Of a stretch of DNA of 12,855 nt, positions 7,134-12,773 are shown piece by piece. The notes beneath the pieces were generated by a model that saw nothing but the letters and a program-made list of their open reading frames with translations, was not told the origin of the DNA and ran no database searches. The translations under genes were made by a program, and so were the position numbers. Within the stretch, counting starts at the first letter, position 1; every line of letters begins with the position of its first letter. Location: NCBI GenBank assembly GCA_030623665.1, contig JAUXLO010000019.1, positions 1 to 12,855 on the forward strand. The letters are read 5' to 3'. Origin of the DNA: Planctomycetota bacterium (lineage in GTDB: Bacteria > Planctomycetota > Brocadiia > Brocadiales > Bathyanammoxibiaceae).

Positions 7134-8645
7134 CTTGTAAATAATATCCATCCTGAGGTTTTTCCGCACTATATCGGCTAGCCGGTTATAAGCCTCTTCT
7201 TTGAAGATTTTAGAAGAAAGGCGCTTATCACCGCCAGCTTGTGCCGTACCGTTCTTTCTCCCTAAGTAGCTTATTAACCGGTGCCGGAATTCATCGTTGT
7301 CAAAGAGGCCGTGGAGATACGTGCCAATCACCCGGCCGTCGGCCGATACTGCACCGTCGGTCACGTCAACCGGTCTGCCGCCGCGCTCGGTTAACCTCAG
7401 CAACGGCTCACAGTGGCGCTCAGAACTGCCCATATGTATCTCGTAGCCGCTGAGCACCCCGTCCACGCGAAAAGGCAAGGGGCTGTCATCCACCATCACG
7501 GCCTTGACCTGGAAGGTCTGCTTTTCGGCAAAAAATGTGGTAGAGACCTTAAGCAGCCCCAGCCCTTCCGTAAAACTCTGGTTAGATTCGACAAGGTCTT
7601 TGTCCTCAATGCACGTACCAAGCATCTGGTACCCGCCGCAAATGCCCATTACCATCGTGCCGTCATGGGCATGGTCGGTTATGGCCTGAGCCAGACCCTT
7701 TTCTTTTATGTACTGGAGGTCCTTTATCGTACTCTTCGTGCCCGGCAGGATGATCAGGTCCGGCTGGCCGAGCGCCGCAGCATCATCCACGTATCTCAGC
7801 CCTACAGCTCCCTCTTTCCCCAATATATTGAAATCCGTGAAGTTGGATACCCTGGGCAGTCTTATGACCGCTATGTCGACCTCTTTTCCATTATGTTCCT
7901 CTTCGTTAGTACTGCAGTCATCCAGCCAGACAGAGTCTTCCTCGTCCAGGTTAATGTCTCTCAGGTATGGTATAAGCCCAACCACGGGGATACCCGTCCG
8001 CGATTCCAGCATCTCCAGCCCGTCAGCAATGAGTTCCCGGTCGCCGCGGAATTTGTTGAAGATAAAGCCGCCCAGCCTCTCCCTTTCGTCCTTTTGGAGC
8101 AGTTCAAGCGTGCCCACTATCCAGGCAAATGCGCCGCCCCTGTCTACGTCCGTTACCAGTAACACCGGGGCATCGGTCAGTTCGGCTATCTTCATGTTTA
8201 CTATGTCCTTATCCTTCAGGTTTATCTCCGCCGGGCTGCCCGCACCCTCGATTACTACAATGTCGTATCGGTCGCCTAGACTCTTATATGCCTTCGCGAT
8301 TGTCTTGAGCATCTCTGTCCTTGCAGCGAAATACTCCCTCGCCGTCATGTTGCCGACGGGCCTGCCCATGACGATTACCTGGGAGCCCGTGTCGGCGGTC
8401 GGCTTCAACAGGATGGGGTTCATCTCCACAGACGGCTCGACACCGGCGGCCTCGGCCTGGACCACCTGGGCCCTCCCCATTTCGCCTCCCTCACGGGTTA
8501 CAAAGGAATTGAGGGCCATATTCTGGGCCTTGAACGGTGCGACCCTGTATCCGTCACGGCTAAAAATCCGGCAGAGAGCGCTTGCCATCAGGCTCTTACC
8601 GACGCTCGACCCCGTTCCCTGTATCATTATTGCCCTTGCAGTCAT
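7110..8645 (-). CDS. cbiP: Cobyric acid synthase CbiP/CobQ
   Basis: Amidates the b, d, e and g side chains of adenosylcobyrinate a,c-diamide using ATP and glutamine. 511 residues. N-terminal synthetase domain: IMIQGTGSSVGKSLM (6-20), FKAQNMALNS (38-47), MGRAQVVQAEAAGVEP (56-71), NPILLKPT (76-83), VIEGAGSPAEINL (131-143) and VTDVDRGGAFA (164-174). C-terminal glutamine amidotransferase: LPGTKST (300-306), MGICGGYQMLG (333-343) with nucleophile Cys336, SGYEIHMG (399-406) and TYLHGLFDN (442-450) with His445. ATG at 8645. Before the upstream element was inserted, this start probably overlapped the cobD stop as ATGA, because the same ATGACTGC string is duplicated there. The last four residues (LKHA) fall in the diverged part of the downstream direct repeat. 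Confidence 0.96.
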   Translation of the reverse strand: MTARAIMIQGTGSSVGKSLMASALCRIFSRDGYRVAPFKAQNMALNSFVTREGGEMGRAQVVQAEAAGVEPSVEMNPILLKPTADTGSQVIVMGRPVGNMTAREYFAARTEMLKTIAKAYKSLGDRYDIVVIEGAGSPAEINLKDKDIVNMKIAELTDAPVLLVTDVDRGGAFAWIVGTLELLQKDERERLGGFIFNKFRGDRELIADGLEMLESRTGIPVVGLIPYLRDINLDEEDSVWLDDCSTNEEEHNGKEVDIAVIRLPRVSNFTDFNILGKEGAVGLRYVDDAAALGQPDLIILPGTKSTIKDLQYIKEKGLAQAITDHAHDGTMVMGICGGYQMLGTCIEDKDLVESNQSFTEGLGLLKVSTTFFAEKQTFQVKAVMVDDSPLPFRVDGVLSGYEIHMGSSERHCEPLLRLTERGGRPVDVTDGAVSADGRVIGTYLHGLFDNDEFRHRLISYLGRKNGTAQAGGDKRLSSKIFKEEAYNRLADIVRKNLRMDIIYKMLDLKHA

Positions 8646-8668
8646 CTTATTGCAGCCAATCCCTTAAG

Positions 8669-8737
8669 TTGTAGCGTCCGATCTCCGCATCGGACGGGGA
8701 GGGGAAAGACGTCTGGTACGGAGACCAGACGCTACAA
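8669..8737. repeat. Palindromic element, two inverted half-units each forming a hairpin (copy at cobD/cbiP)
   Basis: Outer arms TTGTAGCGTC (8669-8678) and GACGCTACAA (8728-8737) are a perfect 10-bp inverted repeat. Inside are CGTCCGAT / ATCGGACG (8675-8682, 8689-8696) and CGTCTGGT / ACCAGACG (8710-8717, 8724-8731), each 8 perfect pairs with a 6-base loop. Oriented from its outer arm, each half-unit is 28 bases and the two differ at five positions: four form two compensated base pairs, the fifth is in the loop. The layout is the same as the element at 7034-7091 although the primary sequence differs. It can fold as one long imperfect stem or as two hairpins (cruciform). Confidence 0.85.
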
Positions 8738-8744
8738 AAACCAG

Positions 8745-8765
8745 ATTCTTCGCTTCGCTCAGAAT
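8745..8765 (-). repeat. GCGAAGC mini-hairpin repeat segment
   Basis: On the minus strand a 21-base segment reads ATTCT, GA, GCGAAGC, GA, AGAAT. ATTCT and AGAAT pair (5 bp), the two GA steps face each other as tandem G-A mismatches, and the centre is GCGAAGC, known from DNA structure work as an unusually stable single-stranded mini-hairpin. It adjoins the palindromic doublet and lies within the same direct repeats, so it seems to have come in with it. From memory, very similar strings are scattered in many bacterial genomes. Confidence 0.6.
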
Positions 8766-8798
8766 GACACATGATGCTTGGACGACTTTGCAGAGCAG

Positions 8799-9896
8799 TC
8801 ATCTTACAGCCGATCCTTTAAGTACAGTCTCAAGACAGGACACCAACTGCAGATTCTCCTCACGTCCCCTGACCGCCACGCGGAAATATTTGTCACCCAG
8901 GCCCTTGAAATTGGCACAATCCCGTATCAGGATTCCCATCCCGATGAGAGATTCCTGCAGTTCTCGCGCGGTCGGGCCGTCGTCGGTTATCTTCGCCAGG
9001 ATAAAGTTCACACTGGGACGCAGTGGTGTAAGGCCGTCTATGGCTGAGAGCTGCCGGTACAGGAAGACCCTTTCCGCAGATACAAATTCCCTGCTCCTGT
9101 CCATGTGGTGTCTGTCCTTGAGGGCCGCTATACCCGCAACCTGCGCCAGGGTGTTTATCGTCCAGGGCTCCTTAAGAGATTCAATCCGTTCAATTACCTC
9201 CTGATGCGCCGCCATGTAACCCAGTCTCAGCCCGGGGAAGCCGTAAAACTTTGTCATGGAGCGGAGGGCGATGATGTTTTTCACCCTGCCGGCATCAGGA
9301 AGGACGCTGAAGTTCTCGGCCTTATCCACGAAATCCATAAACGCCTCGTCGACGACGATATACATCGTGGGGAGCCGTTCCGCCAGGGATAATATGTCTT
9401 CTTTTTTTATCAGGGTCCCGGTAGGGTTGTTGGGGTTACACAGATAGAGCATTGCGTTCCCGTCTATCCCGGCACTATTTAGGACAGGATGGCCCAGGTC
9501 ACATTCAAACGTATCCCCCTTACACACGATCTCCTTGACACCGGCCCCCGTGTTTCGCAGTGCCCTTGCGTAGTCGCTGTATGTGGGTTCAAAGATTATT
9601 CCCGTCGCGGGTCTAAGGGCGCGTGGAGCGAGGTATATAAATTCAGTAGAGCCGTTTCCTATCAAGATTGTTTCTTCACCGTGAAGAATGTTGGAGGCAA
9701 TTGCACTGCGGAGGAAGGAGGCGTCTATATCAGGATAATGCAGGACGGCCTGGAATTCTTTCAGGATCTTATCCGGCAGGTCCGGGGGATAGCCAAGCGG
9801 GTTTATGTTCGCGCTGAAGTCTATAATCTCATTGGGCCTTAACCCATGCGCCGCACATACCTGGGCGATGTTGCCGCCATGGCCGGAATCAGTCAC
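8799..9896 (-). CDS. cobD: L-threonine-O-3-phosphate decarboxylase CobD
   Basis: PLP enzyme that makes (R)-1-amino-2-propanol O-phosphate, the linker CbiB attaches to cobyric acid. 365 residues of aminotransferase class I/II fold. GHGGNI (5-10) and IDFSANINPLGYP (25-37) are typical of CobD and separate it from histidinol-phosphate aminotransferase. NGSTEFIYL (81-89), NPNNPTG (154-160), VVDEAFMDF (181-189) and SMTKFYGFPGLRLGYM (213-228) with the PLP lysine Lys216 follow. The start is GTG at 9896, directly after an in-frame TAG, with GAGGGG about 9 nt upstream. First gene of the minus-strand operon, about 43 nt from the predicted transcription start. Its last residues lie in the direct repeat that is copied at the cbiP start. 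Confidence 0.93.
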   Translation of the reverse strand: MTDSGHGGNIAQVCAAHGLRPNEIIDFSANINPLGYPPDLPDKILKEFQAVLHYPDIDASFLRSAIASNILHGEETILIGNGSTEFIYLAPRALRPATGIIFEPTYSDYARALRNTGAGVKEIVCKGDTFECDLGHPVLNSAGIDGNAMLYLCNPNNPTGTLIKKEDILSLAERLPTMYIVVDEAFMDFVDKAENFSVLPDAGRVKNIIALRSMTKFYGFPGLRLGYMAAHQEVIERIESLKEPWTINTLAQVAGIAALKDRHHMDRSREFVSAERVFLYRQLSAIDGLTPLRPSVNFILAKITDDGPTARELQESLIGMGILIRDCANFKGLGDKYFRVAVRGREENLQLVSCLETVLKGSAVR

Positions 9897-9942
9897 CTAG
9901 TCAAACCCCTCACAGAACCACAGGATAAGTGTCTACTCACCG

Positions 9943-9957
9943 CACATTATATATGTG
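9943..9957. promoter_or_regulatory. Palindrome over the cobD -10 box
   Basis: CACAT-TATAT-ATGTG, 5-bp perfect arms centred on the -10 box of the cobD promoter. A wider CTCAC (9936-9940) and GTGAG (9955-9959) pair is nested around it. The position would suit a repressor site, but AT-rich -10 regions are often palindromic by chance. Confidence 0.3.
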
Positions 9958-9973
9958 AGAGGTGGTTAGTCAA
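9946..9973 (-). promoter_or_regulatory. Sigma-70-type promoter for the cobalamin operon
   Basis: On the minus strand, TTGACT (9973-9968) and TATAAT (9951-9946) are separated by 16 bases. This gives a start near 9939 and a leader of about 43 nt before the cobD GTG. One mismatch to the -35 consensus and none to the -10. Confidence 0.7.
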
Positions 9974-10149
9974 CGCAGTTAATGTAGCGGCTGGCCCTCC
10001 GAGGTTTTACGATAGACGACAACCTTTGTCTCGCACGTACAGCATAGGTTCGCATGCTACACATTTTCCTGCCAGACCGTGGTTGTGCAGTGCAAAGGCC
10101 CGGCAGCATGCCGGCCATGCTAGAATTTCGCCTCCTCCTCAAAACGCCC

Positions 10150-10177
10150 TTGACAAAGAGGTGGAAACTTGTATAAT
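10150..10177 (+). promoter_or_regulatory. Consensus sigma-70-type promoter for rrf2
   Basis: TTGACA (10150-10155) and TATAAT (10172-10177), both perfect, with a 16-base spacer. The expected start near 10184 lies inside the TCTAC-N7-GTAGA palindrome, so a protein bound there would block transcription. Confidence 0.85.
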
Positions 10178-10178
10178 C

Positions 10179-10195
10179 TCTACAAATCTTGTAGA
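10179..10195. promoter_or_regulatory. Putative Rrf2 operator 1 (TCTAC-N7-GTAGA)
   Basis: TCTACAA-ATC-TTGTAGA, perfect 7-bp arms, one base after the -10 box and over the likely transcription start. The same TCTAC-N7-GTAGA frame recurs at 10681-10697. Inferred to be the autoregulatory site of the Rrf2 protein encoded 27 bp downstream. Confidence 0.7.
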
Positions 10196-10221
10196 CTTTA
10201 TTGTGATTTCTGAGGACGCCC

Positions 10222-10653
10222 ATGAAACTATCAAAGAAGACGGACTATGCGCTGAGGGCCCTCCTGTACCTATCCCTAAGGTATAAAAGGGGTTCCGTGC
10301 AGATTAAGGAGATATCTGCAATGGAGAAACTGCCCACCAAATTCCTTGAGAATATCCTCCTTTCCCTCAGGAAGGCGGGGATCCTTCACAGCAAGATGGG
10401 CCTCAGGGGCGGCTACAGTCTCGCAAGGCCACCGGAGGAGATTACTCTTGGTGAGGTAATAAGGGTCTTGGACGGCACACTAGCCCCTATGGACTGTGTC
10501 AGCCGTGTCGAATACAAGAGCTGTCCGGCGGAGCTAGGCTGTGCCGTAAGGAGCGTCATGCAGGACGTCAGGAACGCCGTTGCCAGGGTACTGGACGATA
10601 CTACCCTGGCTGATTTGGTGGAACGCGTAGACAGTTTACAGCAGGTCGGTTAG
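10222..10653 (+). CDS. Rrf2-family transcriptional regulator with three cysteines (probable Fe-S cluster sensor)
   Basis: 143 residues, normal for the family. The winged helix-turn-helix runs from MKLSKKTDYALRALLYLSL through IKEISAMEKLPTKFLENILLSLRKAGILHSKMGLRGGYSLARPPEEITLGEVIRVLDG (28-85). This is followed by Cys92, Cys101 and Cys107, in the region where IscR, NsrR and RsrR carry their three cluster-binding cysteines (here spaced C-X8-C-X5-C). It probably senses iron, redox or nitric oxide through an Fe-S cluster, but which signal cannot be told. ATG at 10222 has GAGGA about 6 nt upstream. It is transcribed away from cobD, from a perfect promoter overlapped by a palindromic operator, and is followed by the transporter gene after 73 bp, where the same palindrome occurs. 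Confidence 0.92.
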   Translation: MKLSKKTDYALRALLYLSLRYKRGSVQIKEISAMEKLPTKFLENILLSLRKAGILHSKMGLRGGYSLARPPEEITLGEVIRVLDGTLAPMDCVSRVEYKSCPAELGCAVRSVMQDVRNAVARVLDDTTLADLVERVDSLQQVG

Positions 10654-10679
10654 TGAGGTAAAAATTTTTTTCACGTAAA

Positions 10680-10698
10680 GTCTACTTGTTTAGTAGAC
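10680..10698. promoter_or_regulatory. Putative Rrf2 operator 2, upstream of the transporter gene
   Basis: GTCTACT-TGTTT-AGTAGAC, perfect 7-bp arms. It shares TCTAC-N7-GTAGA and the following base C and TTATT-like flank with operator 1. It sits 28 bp before the transporter ATG and just after an A/T-rich run (10659-10671). I see no convincing promoter here; TTTACA at 10635-10640 with a poor -10 near 10659 is the best candidate. Confidence 0.65.
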
Positions 10699-10726
10699 AT
10701 TATTCCGTTGCACTTTAGGGGTTCAA

Positions 10727-12217
10727 ATGGCCAAGTCAAACCTTGAGCACATCTTAGAAAAGAAGCGTACGAGTATTAGGAGCGGCGCAGGGTTCAAGTC
10801 GGGCCTGGCAAGGGCAGGCAGGTTTTTAAGGCGGGACGTTTCCTGCCAGATAATTATATCCCTCTTTGCCGTTTCTGCAGCGATATTTCTATTACCCACC
10901 CCCGAGGGTCTAACCCCGGAGGGCCAGAAGACCCTGTCCATATTCGTACTTTGTGCCGGCCTGTGGATAAGTCACGTAATCCCCCTGCACATAACCAGCA
11001 TCCTGGCCATCCTGCTGATATCTCTCCTTGGCGTAATGGAGACCAAGGAGGCGTATGCGCTTTTTGGTAATGAGGCGATTTTTTTCATCCTTGGTGCATT
11101 CATACTGGCAGCAATTCTGGCACAGCACGGCATAAGCACCCGTTTTGCGATATTTCTCCTTTCTTCCTTTGGTAAGACTCCGATGACCCTCAGGAGCACC
11201 ATATACCTCTTCTGTGCATTTATGTCCTTCTGGATGTCGGAGCATGCCGTTGCGGCCATGATGTATCTGATTGTCTTTGAGCTTGCAATGGCACAGAGGC
11301 TTATGCCCATGAGAAGCAATTACGGGAAGACCCTGTTCCTGGCCATGTGCTGGGGTTGTGTCATAGGCGGTATAGCCACCTTCCTTGGCGGAGCAAGGGC
11401 ACCCCTGGCCATAGCGATGCTGGAGGAGGTAAGGGGCGTAGAGATGGGCTTCTGGCAGTGGATGGTGGCGGACATGCCGATCGTTATCATAATGCTGCTT
11501 TTCGGGGAGATTATCTTTCGCATATTCTTTCCCTGCGAGATAAAGGACATTACTGTCGCTCACGAGAACCTGGTGCAAAAGAGAAATACGATGGGCAAAC
11601 TACGTTTGGAGGCATACGTGGTGACCGGGATAATGGTGGCAACTATTTTCTGCTGGATATTCTTCAGGCAGCAGATAGGGCTGGCTAACACCGCACTTGG
11701 AGCAGTTGTAATCCTCTTCATACTCAGATTGGTAGAGTGGAAAGAGGTGGAGGAGAGCGTAAACTGGGGTATCATATTAATGTATGGCGGCGCGATTGCG
11801 CTGGGCAGTGCTATGAACACTTCAGGGGCCGCCCCCTGGCTTACCAACATCTTGGTGGAAAACACCTCTGACCATCCCCTGCTACTGTTGGCCATCGTAG
11901 CGTTGCTGGCCAAGTTCCTGACAGAAGTAATGAGTAATACGGCGGTTGTGGCGGTATTGTTGCCCGTGTGTCTGAACATTTCACAGACGTATGGTATCTC
12001 CGCCGAGACGATGACCTTTACCGTGACCCTGTCCGCCGGGTTGGCTTTTATGTTACCCATGGGCACTCCTGCCACGGCTATTGCGTATTCCTCCGGGTTT
12101 CTAAGCAGAGGCGACTTTTTAAAGGCCGGTCTGTGCATGAACGTTATCGCCTGGGTGGTGTTTCTACTGGTGGCCAAATTCTACTGGCCGCTACTTGGGT
12201 ACAACCTCACCCAGTAG
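10727..12217 (+). CDS. DASS/SLC13-family anion transporter (sodium/dicarboxylate or sulfate type), first SNT motif altered
   Basis: 496 residues, very hydrophobic, with about 11 membrane-spanning or hairpin segments after a basic 38-residue cytosolic N-terminus. The DASS fold has two inverted halves. The C-terminal half is canonical: FLTEVMSNTAVVAVLLPV (397-414) with the SNT sodium-site motif at 403-405, then AFMLPMGTPATAIAYSSG (440-457). In the N-terminal half, where a second SNT is expected, the sequence is FWMSEHAVAAMM (168-179), and the following loop is ATFLGGARAPLAIAM instead of GTPPN-like. Substrate is unknown; family members carry di- and tricarboxylates, sulfate and related anions. 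ATG at 10727 has AGGGG 5 nt upstream. Probably in the Rrf2 regulon, given the operator-like palindrome upstream. Confidence 0.85.
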   Translation: MAKSNLEHILEKKRTSIRSGAGFKSGLARAGRFLRRDVSCQIIISLFAVSAAIFLLPTPEGLTPEGQKTLSIFVLCAGLWISHVIPLHITSILAILLISLLGVMETKEAYALFGNEAIFFILGAFILAAILAQHGISTRFAIFLLSSFGKTPMTLRSTIYLFCAFMSFWMSEHAVAAMMYLIVFELAMAQRLMPMRSNYGKTLFLAMCWGCVIGGIATFLGGARAPLAIAMLEEVRGVEMGFWQWMVADMPIVIIMLLFGEIIFRIFFPCEIKDITVAHENLVQKRNTMGKLRLEAYVVTGIMVATIFCWIFFRQQIGLANTALGAVVILFILRLVEWKEVEESVNWGIILMYGGAIALGSAMNTSGAAPWLTNILVENTSDHPLLLLAIVALLAKFLTEVMSNTAVVAVLLPVCLNISQTYGISAETMTFTVTLSAGLAFMLPMGTPATAIAYSSGFLSRGDFLKAGLCMNVIAWVVFLLVAKFYWPLLGYNLTQ

Positions 12218-12305
12218 TTTGATGCAGCACCTCCGTATAAATCACCATAATCGGTCCTCAAGATGACACCTGGTATTTTTCTGGAGGTCTTTATATAATA
12301 GGAGA

Positions 12306-12773
12306 ATGGATAATGTCCTGCTCATAATATCCACACAGAGGCTCTCTTGCAGGTCAATAAATTATGCAATCGACATGGCCAAAAAGAGGGGCTCCCAGCT
12401 TCTGGTCCTGTTCGTCATGGACAGCAAACTGCCGGAAAGTATATTCAGGAAACTGGAGGACGAGGCCTATCTGGGCTACAGGCCTAGTGAGGAGGCGTAC
12501 AGACACCTCCTTGAAGAATTCGAGGACAAAGGCAAGAACCTCCTGAAAGAGATTAAGGCCATGGCCGATAAAGAGGACGTACCCTGCAAGACCGTGTTCC
12601 GCGAGGGAGATTTCTTTCAGGAGTGCGAGAAACTCCTGGCAGAGGAAAAAATACGGACCGCCATCGTCACCAGGAGAAAACGTTCCAGTCTGTCGCGTTT
12701 TATCCTGGGCTCGGACATAAACAAGCTGATGGAGACGGCTAATTGCGCCTTTGAGGTATTTGACGAGGAATGA
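12306..12773 (+). CDS. Universal stress protein (UspA) domain protein with a degenerate nucleotide-binding motif
   Basis: 155 residues, one Usp domain: beta strand VLLIIST (4-10), SINYAIDMAKKRGSQLLVLFVMD (17-39), a charged helical insert (about 42-90), then EEKIRTAIVTRRKRSSLSRFILGSDINKLMETANCAFEVF (113-152), matching the Usp C-terminal block. ATP-binding members have GxxGxxxxxxxxxGS there; here the first glycines are replaced (TRRKRSS) and only the last GS remains. The N-terminal aspartate is also missing, so ATP binding is doubtful. It follows the transporter by 88 bp on the same strand. Usp domains often accompany or act on transporters. AGGAGA directly abuts the ATG, closer than a normal ribosome-binding site, and no in-frame alternative start lies upstream. 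Confidence 0.85.
   Translation: MDNVLLIISTQRLSCRSINYAIDMAKKRGSQLLVLFVMDSKLPESIFRKLEDEAYLGYRPSEEAYRHLLEEFEDKGKNLLKEIKAMADKEDVPCKTVFREGDFFQECEKLLAEEKIRTAIVTRRKRSSLSRFILGSDINKLMETANCAFEVFDEE

Larger units (their letters stand above)
8647..8802 (-). other. 51-codon open frame bridging cobD and cbiP across the inserted element
   Basis: It starts at the vestigial ATG at 8802, which overlaps the cobD stop as ATGA, and stays open for 51 codons through the element. It stops with TAA one base before the cbiP ATG (TAAGATG). The peptide contains CHSERSEES, the conceptual translation of the GCGAAGC-containing segment at 8745-8765. I recall this string in short hypothetical ORFs of many unrelated genomes, where it comes from a dispersed repeat rather than a protein family. 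Best seen as a possible ribosome bridge that preserves coupling, not as a proven gene. Confidence 0.3.
8638..8823. repeat. Imperfect 29/32-bp direct repeat flanking the element between cbiP and cobD
   Basis: Copies at 8638-8669 and 8795-8823. Over the shared 29 positions only two bases differ, plus one 3-base gap. The copy at 8795-8823 holds the end of cobD (codons for LKGSAVR and TGA) and a vestigial ATGACTGC. The copy at 8638-8669 holds the real cbiP start ATGACTGC. The simplest reading is that cobD and cbiP once overlapped as ATGA, and that entry of the palindromic element duplicated the junction, leaving each gene complete. Together the copies enclose about 125 bp. Confidence 0.8.
9897..10221. 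promoter_or_regulatory. 325-bp divergent intergenic region between cobD and rrf2
   Basis: It contains a promoter for each direction, a palindrome over the cobD -10 box, the rrf2 operator, and a central stretch (9974-10149) with no gene I can support. The central part has TGTAGC (9983-9988) and GCTACA (10056-10061) as inverted arms and overlapping GC-rich palindromes at 10100-10121. I find no B12-box (GCCACTG-like) or other cobalamin riboswitch core on the minus strand, and the predicted leader of cobD is too short to hold one. Confidence 0.7.

Noticed and set aside
7004..8823. Direct repeats as a CRISPR-like array
   Set aside because: Only two copies of each repeat exist, the two pairs are unrelated in sequence, and each copy coincides with a gene end or start.
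9897..10149. Cobalamin riboswitch upstream of cobD
   Set aside because: No B12-box or conserved core was found on the minus strand, and the predicted leader is too short.
9966..10223. 85-codon minus-strand ORF across the divergent intergenic region
   Set aside because: It overlaps both promoters and the rrf2 operator, has no ribosome-binding site or family resemblance, and is likely fortuitous.
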